This document shows positions 1 to 7,814 of a stretch of 15,308 nucleotides of DNA, one piece after another. The translations under genes were made by a program, and so were the position numbers. The stretch's first letter is position 1. Every line of letters starts with the position of its first letter. The stretch spans positions 1 to 15,308 of the forward strand of contig JAGLYY010000084.1 of the NCBI GenBank assembly GCA_023131935.1, given 5' to 3'. The DNA is from Spirochaetales bacterium. GTDB lineage: Bacteria > Spirochaetota > Spirochaetia > JAGLYY01. The notes beneath the pieces were generated by a model, which searched no databases, had not been told where the DNA came from, and saw nothing but the letters and a program-made list of their open reading frames with translations.

Positions 1-497
1 TCCAGCTGAATCAACCTGGAAATGAGCGGGAAGCTTACATCGCCCTCACCGATCTTGCTGCTATTTATCCCGATTACCCGGGGTTACAAGAGGCTATTCT
101 GACAGCGGAGTACCGGACTGGAATCAAGGAACCGCCTCCCGATTCCGCTAAACTTGTGGAGGCCGCGAAACTTATCAAACAAGCCGGGGATTTTTATCAG
201 GATCATCCGGAGCAATATCTGACAGCTATCGATCTCTTAAACGATGCTATCAAACTGGATCCGATGAACGCGGAAGCCGGAAGATTAAAAGACAGTATAC
301 TGATCAGCTCCGGAGAAACAGCTTCGGTAGTGATGTCCAACGAAGATAAAAAGCTTTTTGATAAAGCAATAGAAGCATATCAGAAGGGGAATTTGACAAT
401 CGCGAAAGTTCTGGTAGACCAGCTTCTTACGAAATCGGAAAACCGGAATAATGTGAAAATCCTCAGTTTAAAAACAGATATAGAGGCTGAATTATAA
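1..497 (+). CDS. TPR-repeat protein, C-terminal part (5' end outside window)
   Basis: The reading frame is open from base 3 and ends at the TAA at 495-497, giving 164 visible residues. The true start lies upstream; the GTG at 156 sits in the middle of continuous coding sequence and is not a convincing start. The visible part is helical and TPR-like. One repeat surrounds the motif AIDLLNDAIKLDP, a typical TPR helix B followed by the usual proline. A second surrounds KAIEAYQKGNLTIAKVLVDQLL. An earlier half-repeat ends near IYPDYPG. TPR proteins act as protein-binding scaffolds; no enzymatic motif is visible here. The stop overlaps the start of the sensor phosphatase by one base (TAATG), so the two genes are probably translationally coupled and this protein may work with the phosphatase, which is an inference. 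Cell location is unknown because the N-terminus is missing. Confidence 0.85.
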   Translation, partial: QLNQPGNEREAYIALTDLAAIYPDYPGLQEAILTAEYRTGIKEPPPDSAKLVEAAKLIKQAGDFYQDHPEQYLTAIDLLNDAIKLDPMNAEAGRLKDSILISSGETASVVMSNEDKKLFDKAIEAYQKGNLTIAKVLVDQLLTKSENRNNVKILSLKTDIEAEL

Positions 498-3400
498 TGC
501 GGAGAGGGGTTCTTTTATCTATCATTTTTTTACTGGGACTCACCATCAGCTCCTTCGCCCAGACTTTCTACTGGGAAGAACCGGAAGTACTCGTGCCCGA
601 AGGTGTTTCCTTCAGCAGCACCGCTTTGACCGGGGATTTCGCCGTCGTTTTCTGGCAGGAAAGCAGGAAAATTGATCAACACATCAGTGAAATCACCCTG
701 TCTCTCCGCGCTACCCTAGACGGAAGGTCCTGGGAAGAGCACCAACAGGTCCTCGGCCCTTTTCATTTCAGCGGTAAAGAGGTTTCTATTTTCAGCTTCC
801 AGATCAATCAAAGGGGGGAGCTCCTGGTTGCCGTAGTGGTAGAAAACCGGATCGAGATCTACCACTCCCGGGACCGGGGGATGAGCTTTTCCCTGCTTTC
901 CCGAAACGAATTTTCCGAGACCATTGCCGCCCCGAAACTTCGTCTGAAAGATGATGGCGGATACATCCTTTTTATCGGAAAAGGTTCTGCCGCGGAGGAA
1001 GGGGAGCGGGATTACCGGTTCCTCTCTACCTACTATTCACTGTCGTCAAGCGGCCGTGATTGGTTACCCTTCCAGCCCCTGGCCGATGAAGCAGGTCTTG
1101 AATTGAACTACCTTCCCGCCTCTATCAGTTACCGGGGAAGGGAAATTGTTATTTTTCAGGTTTTTCATGAAGGGCGTTACCAGTTATATCGGAAGATAAG
1201 CGCTGATGGAGGCAAAACCTGGGGCATGCCGGAGGCCCTTACCGATTCCTCGGATGGTTACGATAATCAGCGCCCCTATCTGAAAACCGGAGACGGGCAA
1301 CTCTTTCTCACCTGGGAAAGAGGGCTCCCCGGAATTAGTCACCAGGTTTTTTTCGCCGCTCTGGACGATGACGTTAACCCTCCGGCCCCTGGGGATGTGG
1401 AGCAGGTATCCTCCGGTTTTCGGGTTTGTCAGTTTCCACAAATCATTTATTTCAATGGTGAGTTGTCTATCCTCTGGTTTGATAACCGCGATGGTCCTGA
1501 CAGCATTATCATTGCCCGGCGTGATGGCAGATTCTGGGATGATGAGGATATTTCCGGACGGACGGGAAATTCCTCCTTCGGCCGGCCTCTCATAATCGAT
1601 GGGAATCTTCACATTCTCTGGGAGAATGAATCTAACGACGTTAGCAGGTTGGTTTTCCTTGCTCCTGACGCATCCGTGCCCCCCCCCGCGATTATTCCAG
1701 TCGATTTTTCCGCCGGCGGGAGATCAAAACAGGAGAAATACTCATTCAGATGGACCGAACCAGTTGACTCATCAGGTATCCGGGGATTTTCTTACAGTCT
1801 GGACAGGAATCCTGATGGAGTACCTCGGGAGAAGGTCGAAAAAACCAGGGATGACCGTGAACATAGTGAATTTGTTACCGGTGAAGGGCAATGGTATTTC
1901 CATGTACGGGCCCAGGATTACGCGGGAAACTGGTCGGAACCGGCAACGGCAGCCTTCTATCGGGATACCACTCCCCCGGGAACTATTCAGTTTAATGATC
2001 CGGAGCTGGATGAAGAGGGATACCTGGCCGCGAATACCTATGCCCTCACATGGGACCCACCTACGGATGCCGATGTCGCGGGTTACTCCTATAAGTGGCA
2101 ATATCTCGGACCTTCCGATAGTTCCCTGGAGGATCCCGCGTCCCTTCCGGCCCTCCCTTCGAGGCTCCTTTCATCATCGCCCGGGTTCTCTTTCCGGAAC
2201 GAAGACAACGGCCTCTGGGCCTTTTCGGTCGCCGCGATTGATACTGTAGGCAATATTGGGGACACGGTTACACAATTCCTGCGGATGAACAAATATATCC
2301 CCGTAACTTACATCACCATGATTAACGCCCCGAAAGATGATCTTGGAAGAACAGCTCTCCGAATTACCGGCCGCGGGTTTTCAGAGGGGGGATTCATCCA
2401 GGAGGTAATTTTTGATGTGGATGGGAAGGAGCCTTACGATTATATATTCCCCTTTGCCTCGAAGCAGTATGAGGTACTCTCGGACAGAATCATCGCCGGC
2501 CCGGTGGTTGAGGATATACAGGAGGGGGACTACTTTATCGGACTTATCCATCCCGTCAGGGGGACCTACTTTACCAGGGATACCCTCCGGTTCGAACCCG
2601 CCGGGACGATAAAGTTTGGTGATTTCACTGTCCTTGAACCGACAAGGTGGTTTCCGGTTCCCGGGAATATACTCAGGATCTCCTTTAACAATGTCCTCCT
2701 GGGGATGATCCTGCTTCTTCTGGTGATTGTTCTTATTGTGAGCATTTTCCGTATCACAGCTATTGTCCGGGAGGGAATTTTCCTGCGTAGGGAGGTCCAC
2801 TCCCTTATTACCGGTGAAGTTCCGGTATCTCCCCGTGAAAGAGAAAGAAGGATTAGAGAGATGAAAAAGAAAGGTATGGGTTTGAGAATTAAATTCGCCC
2901 TCTTTGTTACTCTTCTGGTATTTACCGTTGTTCTCCTTTTAAGTATTCCCCTTGGGGTTTATATGATCAGTACCCAGCAGCGAAATCTCGCTAATGGCCT
3001 GAAGGAACGTACCGAGGTGCTTCTGGACAGCGTATCTACCGGAGCAAGAAACTTCCTGCGTACCAACGATATCATTGAATTGGGACGACTCTCCGACCAG
3101 GGAGAATCCTTCGAGGATGTTACCTTTGTTACTGTCACCGGGAAAACACCCCAGGACCAGGAAAATGCCGATTACATTTGGGGTACTTCTGATGACCGGA
3201 TTAGTGAAAAAATCGACACTCCTGAGTATTATCCCGGCTCTTCCCGTCTATTCGATGATGTTACCCCTTTCATTCCGGAAATAAGCGAAAAAATCGAAAA
3301 AAGCGGTTTCGAAGAAGCGGGTGCATTAGTTGCCCGGATTCAGGAACTCCAGGTCCTGATCACTCCTCTCGCAAGGAAGGTTGCCCTGGAAACTGCGACG

Positions 3401-5059
3401 GCCATTGAAAAAGAACAGTATGATGTCCTGCAGGATGAGTTGAGCACCGATAGGGACAATCTGAATGAGAAACTCCGGAAAATCGGAGATATAAAATTGA
3501 GCGAACCGGCTTTTAAAGTCGAAGAAATGAATTCCGCGATCACCGAATATACCTTCTTCAAACCTGTTGTCTACCGTCAGACCACCGGTACCGGCACTAC
3601 ATATTACCAGGGGGTGGTCCGAATTGGAATTACCACTGAAAATATCTGGAATGAAATCAAAAGAAGCAGAACGAACCTGATCCTGATTAACGGCGGCTTT
3701 GCTTTTGTTGCCCTTCTCATTGGTATTATAGGCGCACTGGTCCTGGCAGCAATCATCATCCGTCCAATAACCCTGCTCGTCCAGGGGGTGGAGGTGATCC
3801 GGGATATAACCGATCAGGAAGATCTGAAATCCCATATTATTAAAGTGGACACAGGAGATGAGATCGCGGAACTCGCGGATGTGGTAAACCAAATGACCCA
3901 GGGCCTGGTAAATGCTGCCATCGCGAACAAGGACCTCACTGTTGGTAAAGAGGTGCAGAAGATGTTTATTCCCCTGGAAAAGGACCCTTCCGGGCGAAAG
4001 CTGACTACCGGTATTGAGGAAGCTGGCGGGGCCTCCTTCTTTGGTTACTACGAAGGGGCAAAGGGGGTTTCCGGGGATTACTTTGCGTATAAAAAGCTTG
4101 ATGAGAAACATTACGCGATTATCAAATGTGACGTTGCCGGTAAGGGAGTTCCCGCATCCCTGATCATGGTACAGGTTGCCACTATCTTTCTGAATTATTT
4201 TCAAGCCTGGTCTTTAAAAGAGGAGGGTATCCATCTCGAGAGGCTTGTATACAGTATGAATGAGCTCATCGAAGAACGGGAATTCAAGGGCAGGTTTGCC
4301 GCCCTGACAGTACTCATCATGAACATAGAGAACGGGGCCTGTTACATCTGCAATGCCGGGGATAAACTTATCCATTATTATGATAACAAAGAAAAACGGA
4401 CGAAGATAAAGGAGCTGCCCGAAGCCCCTGCGGCCGGGGTATTCCCGAATATGCTTGTAGAGATGCAGGCTGGGTTTCAGCAGGTCACCCATGTCCTGAA
4501 AAAAGATGATATTCTTTTTCTCTTTACCGACGGAATTGAGGAAGCGAAACGTTACTTTCGGAACCCTGACTTCTCAATTCGCCCGGTTCCCGTGGCTGAG
4601 ATCGCCGCGAAGGCAGGTGAACAGCCTCCCCCTGGAGGAGAAGACAGCGAAAATACCATGTCGGACGAAGAGCTTGGGATTCCCAGAATCCATGCGATTA
4701 TTGATGCAGTTCTGAGCCGTTCGGTTTATCGGCTGGAAAAAAACTTCTCTCCTCTCCCTGAAGAGGAGCTCATTTTCGATTTTTCCACCTGTGCAGGTAC
4801 CGTTGAGGATGTTGTTCTTTCGATGGTTTCGGTAGAAAAGATATTCAGGATCAATCCCGATCCCTCTGCCGGGGTAGAGGACCGGATTACCGTAGACCGG
4901 AAGATCGATACATTTCTGAAAGATCACTTCAACCTTTATTCACAGTATTTTGCTAACCCGATTGAAGAAGAGGAGAAAAGTGAGTATATCAAGTTCTCTC
5001 ATCTTCGGGAGGATGGACAGTACGATGACCTCACGATCCTCTGTATAAAGAAGAACTAG
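497..5059 (+). CDS. Dual-sensor transmembrane SpoIIE/RsbU-type PP2C phosphatase with HAMP domain
   Basis: A 1,520-residue sensor phosphatase. Residues 1-22 form a signal peptide ending SSFAQ. The exported region has Asp-box motifs of sialidase/BNR propellers: S124-x-D-x-G-x-S-F131, S235-x-D-x-G-x-T-W242, and degenerate copies ending at W79 and W189. Fn3-like segments follow (about 418-493, including AQDYAGNWSEP, and about 514-598), then an IPT-like stretch (ITGRGF). TM1 is about 732-756, a very basic linker follows, TM2 is about 800-824, a second exported sensor about 826-1060, TM3 about 1066-1088 and HAMP from R1089. The cytoplasmic PP2C domain keeps its metal-binding aspartates: GDY (D1194), DVAGKG (D1212), FTDG (D1345) and YDDLT (D1510, D1511). 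The family dephosphorylates anti-sigma-factor antagonists; no such partner is in the window. Unusual points are the two sensors and a roughly 100-residue insertion between D1345 and D1510. Start ATG 497 overlaps the preceding stop. Confidence 0.93.
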   Translation: MRRGVLLSIIFLLGLTISSFAQTFYWEEPEVLVPEGVSFSSTALTGDFAVVFWQESRKIDQHISEITLSLRATLDGRSWEEHQQVLGPFHFSGKEVSIFSFQINQRGELLVAVVVENRIEIYHSRDRGMSFSLLSRNEFSETIAAPKLRLKDDGGYILFIGKGSAAEEGERDYRFLSTYYSLSSSGRDWLPFQPLADEAGLELNYLPASISYRGREIVIFQVFHEGRYQLYRKISADGGKTWGMPEALTDSSDGYDNQRPYLKTGDGQLFLTWERGLPGISHQVFFAALDDDVNPPAPGDVEQVSSGFRVCQFPQIIYFNGELSILWFDNRDGPDSIIIARRDGRFWDDEDISGRTGNSSFGRPLIIDGNLHILWENESNDVSRLVFLAPDASVPPPAIIPVDFSAGGRSKQEKYSFRWTEPVDSSGIRGFSYSLDRNPDGVPREKVEKTRDDREHSEFVTGEGQWYFHVRAQDYAGNWSEPATAAFYRDTTPPGTIQFNDPELDEEGYLAANTYALTWDPPTDADVAGYSYKWQYLGPSDSSLEDPASLPALPSRLLSSSPGFSFRNEDNGLWAFSVAAIDTVGNIGDTVTQFLRMNKYIPVTYITMINAPKDDLGRTALRITGRGFSEGGFIQEVIFDVDGKEPYDYIFPFASKQYEVLSDRIIAGPVVEDIQEGDYFIGLIHPVRGTYFTRDTLRFEPAGTIKFGDFTVLEPTRWFPVPGNILRISFNNVLLGMILLLLVIVLIVSIFRITAIVREGIFLRREVHSLITGEVPVSPRERERRIREMKKKGMGLRIKFALFVTLLVFTVVLLLSIPLGVYMISTQQRNLANGLKERTEVLLDSVSTGARNFLRTNDIIELGRLSDQGESFEDVTFVTVTGKTPQDQENADYIWGTSDDRISEKIDTPEYYPGSSRLFDDVTPFIPEISEKIEKSGFEEAGALVARIQELQVLITPLARKVALETATAIEKEQYDVLQDELSTDRDNLNEKLRKIGDIKLSEPAFKVEEMNSAITEYTFFKPVVYRQTTGTGTTYYQGVVRIGITTENIWNEIKRSRTNLILINGGFAFVALLIGIIGALVLAAIIIRPITLLVQGVEVIRDITDQEDLKSHIIKVDTGDEIAELADVVNQMTQGLVNAAIANKDLTVGKEVQKMFIPLEKDPSGRKLTTGIEEAGGASFFGYYEGAKGVSGDYFAYKKLDEKHYAIIKCDVAGKGVPASLIMVQVATIFLNYFQAWSLKEEGIHLERLVYSMNELIEEREFKGRFAALTVLIMNIENGACYICNAGDKLIHYYDNKEKRTKIKELPEAPAAGVFPNMLVEMQAGFQQVTHVLKKDDILFLFTDGIEEAKRYFRNPDFSIRPVPVAEIAAKAGEQPPPGGEDSENTMSDEELGIPRIHAIIDAVLSRSVYRLEKNFSPLPEEELIFDFSTCAGTVEDVVLSMVSVEKIFRINPDPSAGVEDRITVDRKIDTFLKDHFNLYSQYFANPIEEEEKSEYIKFSHLREDGQYDDLTILCIKKN
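2848..2863 (+). promoter_or_regulatory. Possible internal ribosome binding site and start inside the phosphatase gene
   Basis: AAGGA at 2848-2852 lies eight bases before an in-frame ATG at 2861 (Met789 of the long protein). The residues that follow (MKKKGMGLRIKFALF) resemble the start of a free-standing HAMP sensor: a short basic stretch leading straight into TM2. Use of this site would give a 732-residue phosphatase without the propeller sensor. Purine-rich codons for Arg, Lys and Glu can imitate such a site by chance, so this is suggestive only. Confidence 0.3.
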
Positions 5060-5067
5060 AGGCCTGA

Positions 5068-5394
5068 ATGATGAAAACCGGTGTAACCTACTGCGACAAC
5101 TGCGGTCTGCCTGTACCTCTGTTTGCAAAACGGTGTCCCCATTGCGGCAGACTCTTCGACGCGGTCAGGTGTCCTGAATGCGGTTTCAACGGTGAGCCCT
5201 CCCTGTTTATGAAAGGCTGTCCCTCCTGCGGTTTCCTTACGAATAAGGGAAAGGCAAAAAAAAAGGGCAGGGGAGGGTCGCGGGAGCAGATCTTCCGGAA
5301 AACCCTTCCTCCTTTAGTTTACCGGATAACCCTGCTTGTCCTTACCCTCCTGCTTGTTCTTTTTATCTTTATCCTCTATTCAACTATGAGATAA
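5068..5394 (+). CDS. Double zinc-ribbon protein with C-terminal membrane anchor
   Basis: A 108-residue protein of unknown function. Four CxxC pairs form two zinc ribbons: C9/C12 with C23/C26, and C35/C38 with C51/C54. The knuckles read CDNCG, CPHCG, CPECG and CPSCG. A Lys/Arg/Gly-rich linker (about 58-75) leads to one hydrophobic helix (about 82-104) near the C-terminus, ending YSTMR. There is no signal peptide, so a tail-anchored topology with ribbons in the cytoplasm is inferred. Two adjacent ATG codons (5068 and 5071) are possible starts; AGAGG at 5058-5062 fits either, with spacing of 5 or 8 bases. The gene begins eight bases after the phosphatase stop and is probably in the same operon. 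Such ribbons bind protein or nucleic acid in other families; which applies here cannot be seen. Confidence 0.85.
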   Translation: MMKTGVTYCDNCGLPVPLFAKRCPHCGRLFDAVRCPECGFNGEPSLFMKGCPSCGFLTNKGKAKKKGRGGSREQIFRKTLPPLVYRITLLVLTLLLVLFIFILYSTMR

Positions 5395-5401
5395 ATCAGC
5401 C

Positions 5402-7303
5402 CTATTGAAAGAGCGCCTCGATTTTTTTATGGTAGAGTTTGTTTACCACATTCCGTCTGATTTTCAGGGTATGGGTAAGTTCTTTTCCCACCTCAAAAGC
5501 TTCAGGCATAAGGGAAAAACGGAAGATGCGCTCATAATGTTTGAAGCCGCTTTTCTGGTTTACCAGCCCCTGAATTTCATCGTGCACATATTCCTGGATT
5601 TCCGGGTTAGTCAGGAGTTCATCCCTGGATATATAACTGATCTCATTTTTCTGCGCGTATTCCTCGATGAGTTCGTAATCGGGAACGATGAACGCGGCCA
5701 GGTATTTTTTGTCCTGCCCGAGGACCATTGCCAGCTGTATAACGGGAGACTCACAGAGTTTATCTTCAATGGGGACCGGTTCAATATTTTCTCCGCCCAA
5801 CAGAACGATAGTTTCTTTTGCCCGGCCAAGGATTTTAATCTCTCCATCAATGGTCATAATGGCAATATCACCGGTGTTAAGCCAGCCATCCTTTAGAACT
5901 TCATCGGTGGCGTCCTGCCGTTTGTAGTATCCATCCATTATCTGGGGGGACTTTACGTAAAGAACACCCTTTTTGCCAGGAGGAAGAACGGCGCCCTCTT
6001 TATCGAGGACCAGTGTTTCAATATCACGAAGTGGAGGCCCAATGGTGTCGGTAACAGGATGGTCTTTCATACGTGCAGAAATAACCGGACCGGTTTCGGT
6101 AAGGCCATATCCTTCGAGGAGCAGTATACCCGCTGCCTGAAAGAAATGGTCGACATAGGAGGGCAGGGCCCCTCCGCCTGAAACACCGGCGATAAAACGG
6201 CCGCCGAGCAGTTTTTTCAGCTTACCGAAGACCAGGAGATCTCCAAGGAGTTTTAATGGGGTAAGCAGAATGAGGGGAATAATACTGATAATCTTGTCCA
6301 AACTACGGGACCGATGGGAAAAACGGGGGACAAGACCTTTGAAAAGGTTGTTCATCACCGCGTAGGATTCTCCCACTCCCACAAAGAAGGAAAAGAGGAC
6401 CTTCTTTGCTCCGCCGGCTTTTTTCGCGTTTTTGTAAACAGCGCTCCGGACCCCTTCCCAAATTCTTGGTACAGAGGGCAGCCAGTGGGGCCTGACTTTC
6501 CCCATATCAGGGATCATGATAGAACCGATCGGTTTGGAGTAGGCGAGGGTGGCTCCCGCGTTTATAGTGACGTATTCAACCACCCGCTCAAAGGAGTGCC
6601 ATATCGGTAATACCGACAGTAGAATATGGCCATGGGCAATCGGCACATGCCTATAAATGCGGTCAATCTGGAAATTATAACTGCGATGGGAAAGCATTAC
6701 CCCCTTTGGTTCTCCGGTTGTTCCGGATGTATAAATAAGGGTGGCAATTTCGTCGGAATTTCCTTTTTCAATCTCATCATCAATGTATTTCTGATCGAAA
6801 CCTTCCTTTCCGCTTTCCATAATCTCTTGAAAACTGTGGATTTTTATGGAGCCCTTTGATTTTTTCTTTGTCTCTTCAGCGCCATCGTAGAGGATGAGTG
6901 CCTTCAAACCGGGCAGTTCCTTCTCTTTGCTGAGGATCTTTTCTGCCTGGGCCTGGTTTTCAGCGATGCTGATGGGACAATCCGCGTGGGCGAGGATGTA
7001 AGAGATTTCATCAGCTGTGGAATCGGACCCCCGGGGAACATCGATCCCTCCGAGACTTAAAACAGCAAGGTCGGTGATAAGCCATTCCTTCCGGTTATCA
7101 GCGATAATCCCCACATGGGTCCCCCGTTCCACACCAAGTTTGTGTAAACCCCACGCGAAGGTGTCAACCAGCCCGGAAAAATCCTTAAAACTGATGGGTT
7201 GGAATTCCCCGGCATCATCTTTAGAGAGGGTTACCGGAGTATCAGGATATTTTGCCACTACAGCTCTATACCGTTTTGGAAAAGTGTCTGGTTTTTGCTC
7301 CAT
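5402..7303 (-). CDS. Long-chain acyl-CoA synthetase (AMP-forming, FAA1/FadD-like)
   Basis: A 633-residue adenylate-forming enzyme that activates fatty acids to acyl-CoA through an acyl-AMP intermediate. The core motifs are intact: the phosphate loop YTSGTTGEPKG (191-201), GYGLTETGP (398-406), the TGD aspartate (477-479), GRAKE with R494, and the C-terminal catalytic lysine in THTLK (K614). Length, the inserted hydrophobic stretch around 338-360 and the ending ELTHTLKIRR fit the FAA1-type group (COG1022) better than E. coli FadD, so no symbol is given. The start is supported by GGAGG (complement of 7310-7314) six bases before the ATG at 7303-7301. It is the last gene of a minus-strand group, 42 bases after the thioredoxin-like gene, and its stop is 7 bases from the convergent zinc-ribbon stop. 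The likely role is uptake or recycling of fatty acids for membrane lipids; chain-length preference cannot be read from the sequence. Confidence 0.94.
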   Translation of the reverse strand: MEQKPDTFPKRYRAVVAKYPDTPVTLSKDDAGEFQPISFKDFSGLVDTFAWGLHKLGVERGTHVGIIADNRKEWLITDLAVLSLGGIDVPRGSDSTADEISYILAHADCPISIAENQAQAEKILSKEKELPGLKALILYDGAEETKKKSKGSIKIHSFQEIMESGKEGFDQKYIDDEIEKGNSDEIATLIYTSGTTGEPKGVMLSHRSYNFQIDRIYRHVPIAHGHILLSVLPIWHSFERVVEYVTINAGATLAYSKPIGSIMIPDMGKVRPHWLPSVPRIWEGVRSAVYKNAKKAGGAKKVLFSFFVGVGESYAVMNNLFKGLVPRFSHRSRSLDKIISIIPLILLTPLKLLGDLLVFGKLKKLLGGRFIAGVSGGGALPSYVDHFFQAAGILLLEGYGLTETGPVISARMKDHPVTDTIGPPLRDIETLVLDKEGAVLPPGKKGVLYVKSPQIMDGYYKRQDATDEVLKDGWLNTGDIAIMTIDGEIKILGRAKETIVLLGGENIEPVPIEDKLCESPVIQLAMVLGQDKKYLAAFIVPDYELIEEYAQKNEISYISRDELLTNPEIQEYVHDEIQGLVNQKSGFKHYERIFRFSLMPEAFEVGKELTHTLKIRRNVVNKLYHKKIEALFQ

Positions 7304-7345
7304 TTTCGGCCTCCGGCAAAAGTTTACCCGGGAGAGCCGAAGAAG

Positions 7346-7777
7346 TCAAATAAGCTTTTTAAAACCGGGGATAAATGTGACGAAAAGCTGTCGAATATCA
7401 TCCCCTTTGAAAGAATTTCGGGGAAAATGACCGGTTTCTCTTACGTTAACAGCAAGGATTACAAAATCATTATCCCCCATCTCCTCATGAATTTCCTGCA
7501 TAACAGGCATTTCAACTTTGCAGTAGCCGCACCAGGTCGCCCAGAAGTTCAGGAAGATCACCTTGTCTTGAAGGGAGGAGAGGCTCACCCCTCTGCCATC
7601 GAGTTGTTTCAAGGTAAAATCGGGGGCTGGGAAGGGTTCCCTCGCGACCGCGAATCCCTGTTCGAGAAGGTCTTTCTGTGTGGGGGTAGGATTTTCTATC
7701 CCTTGAGCAGCGAGTGTGCTTACCGGAAGAACTATGAAAACTAAAAGACTGATAAAAGGTAGTAAGAATCTCGGCAT
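7346..7777 (-). CDS. Secreted TlpA/ResA-like thioredoxin, apparently C-terminally truncated
   Basis: A 143-residue exported thioredoxin-like protein. The N-terminus (MPRFLLPF then a hydrophobic core to TLAAQ) is a signal peptide. The segment APDFTLKQLDG is the usual TlpA/AhpC-type opening strand, and NFWATWCGYCKVEMP holds the redox pair C83/C86 with the conserved proline after it. FVILAVNVRE is the next central strand. After this the sequence no longer resembles the family: only 57 residues follow C86, whereas TlpA/ResA proteins normally have about 100, including a cis-proline loop and two more strands. No cis-Pro motif is visible in any minus-strand frame before the next gene. The ATG at 7777 was chosen because AGGAG (complement of 7786-7790) precedes it by eight bases; a longer reading from 7885 would run into the upstream gene and bury the signal peptide. 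It may be a degraded gene or a minimal variant. Confidence 0.8.
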   Translation of the reverse strand: MPRFLLPFISLLVFIVLPVSTLAAQGIENPTPTQKDLLEQGFAVAREPFPAPDFTLKQLDGRGVSLSSLQDKVIFLNFWATWCGYCKVEMPVMQEIHEEMGDNDFVILAVNVRETGHFPRNSFKGDDIRQLFVTFIPGFKKLI

Positions 7778-7785
7778 ATATGTAA

Positions 7786-7790
7786 CTCCT
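7786..7790 (-). promoter_or_regulatory. Ribosome binding site fixing the start of the thioredoxin-like gene
   Basis: The complement of 7786-7790 reads AGGAG, eight bases before the ATG at 7777-7775. It favours the 143-residue, signal-peptide-first reading over an upstream ATG at 7885 that lies inside the CPBP gene and has no sequence support. Confidence 0.65.
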
Positions 7791-7814
7791 AATATAGATT
7801 GAATATAATGCCCT

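Noticed and set aside
1599..2249. A 216-residue open frame in a second plus-strand frame inside the phosphatase gene.
   Set aside because: The product is rich in Pro, Arg and Ser without domain-like features, and the main frame is continuous with Fn3-like sequence through this stretch.
3326..4204. A 292-residue open frame on the minus strand inside the phosphatase gene.
   Set aside because: The plus strand here encodes conserved sensor, HAMP and PP2C motifs; the minus reading has no recognisable domain and is a codon-usage shadow.
5411..5428. GAGCGCCTC followed by seven Ts as a terminator for the zinc-ribbon operon.
   Set aside because: The stem is only three base pairs and the bases are the coding end of the synthetase; too weak to support.
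7199..7744. A 181-residue plus-strand open frame opposite the thioredoxin-like and synthetase genes.
   Set aside because: It is antisense to the WCGYC active site and the conserved start of the synthetase; no family resemblance and no ribosome site.
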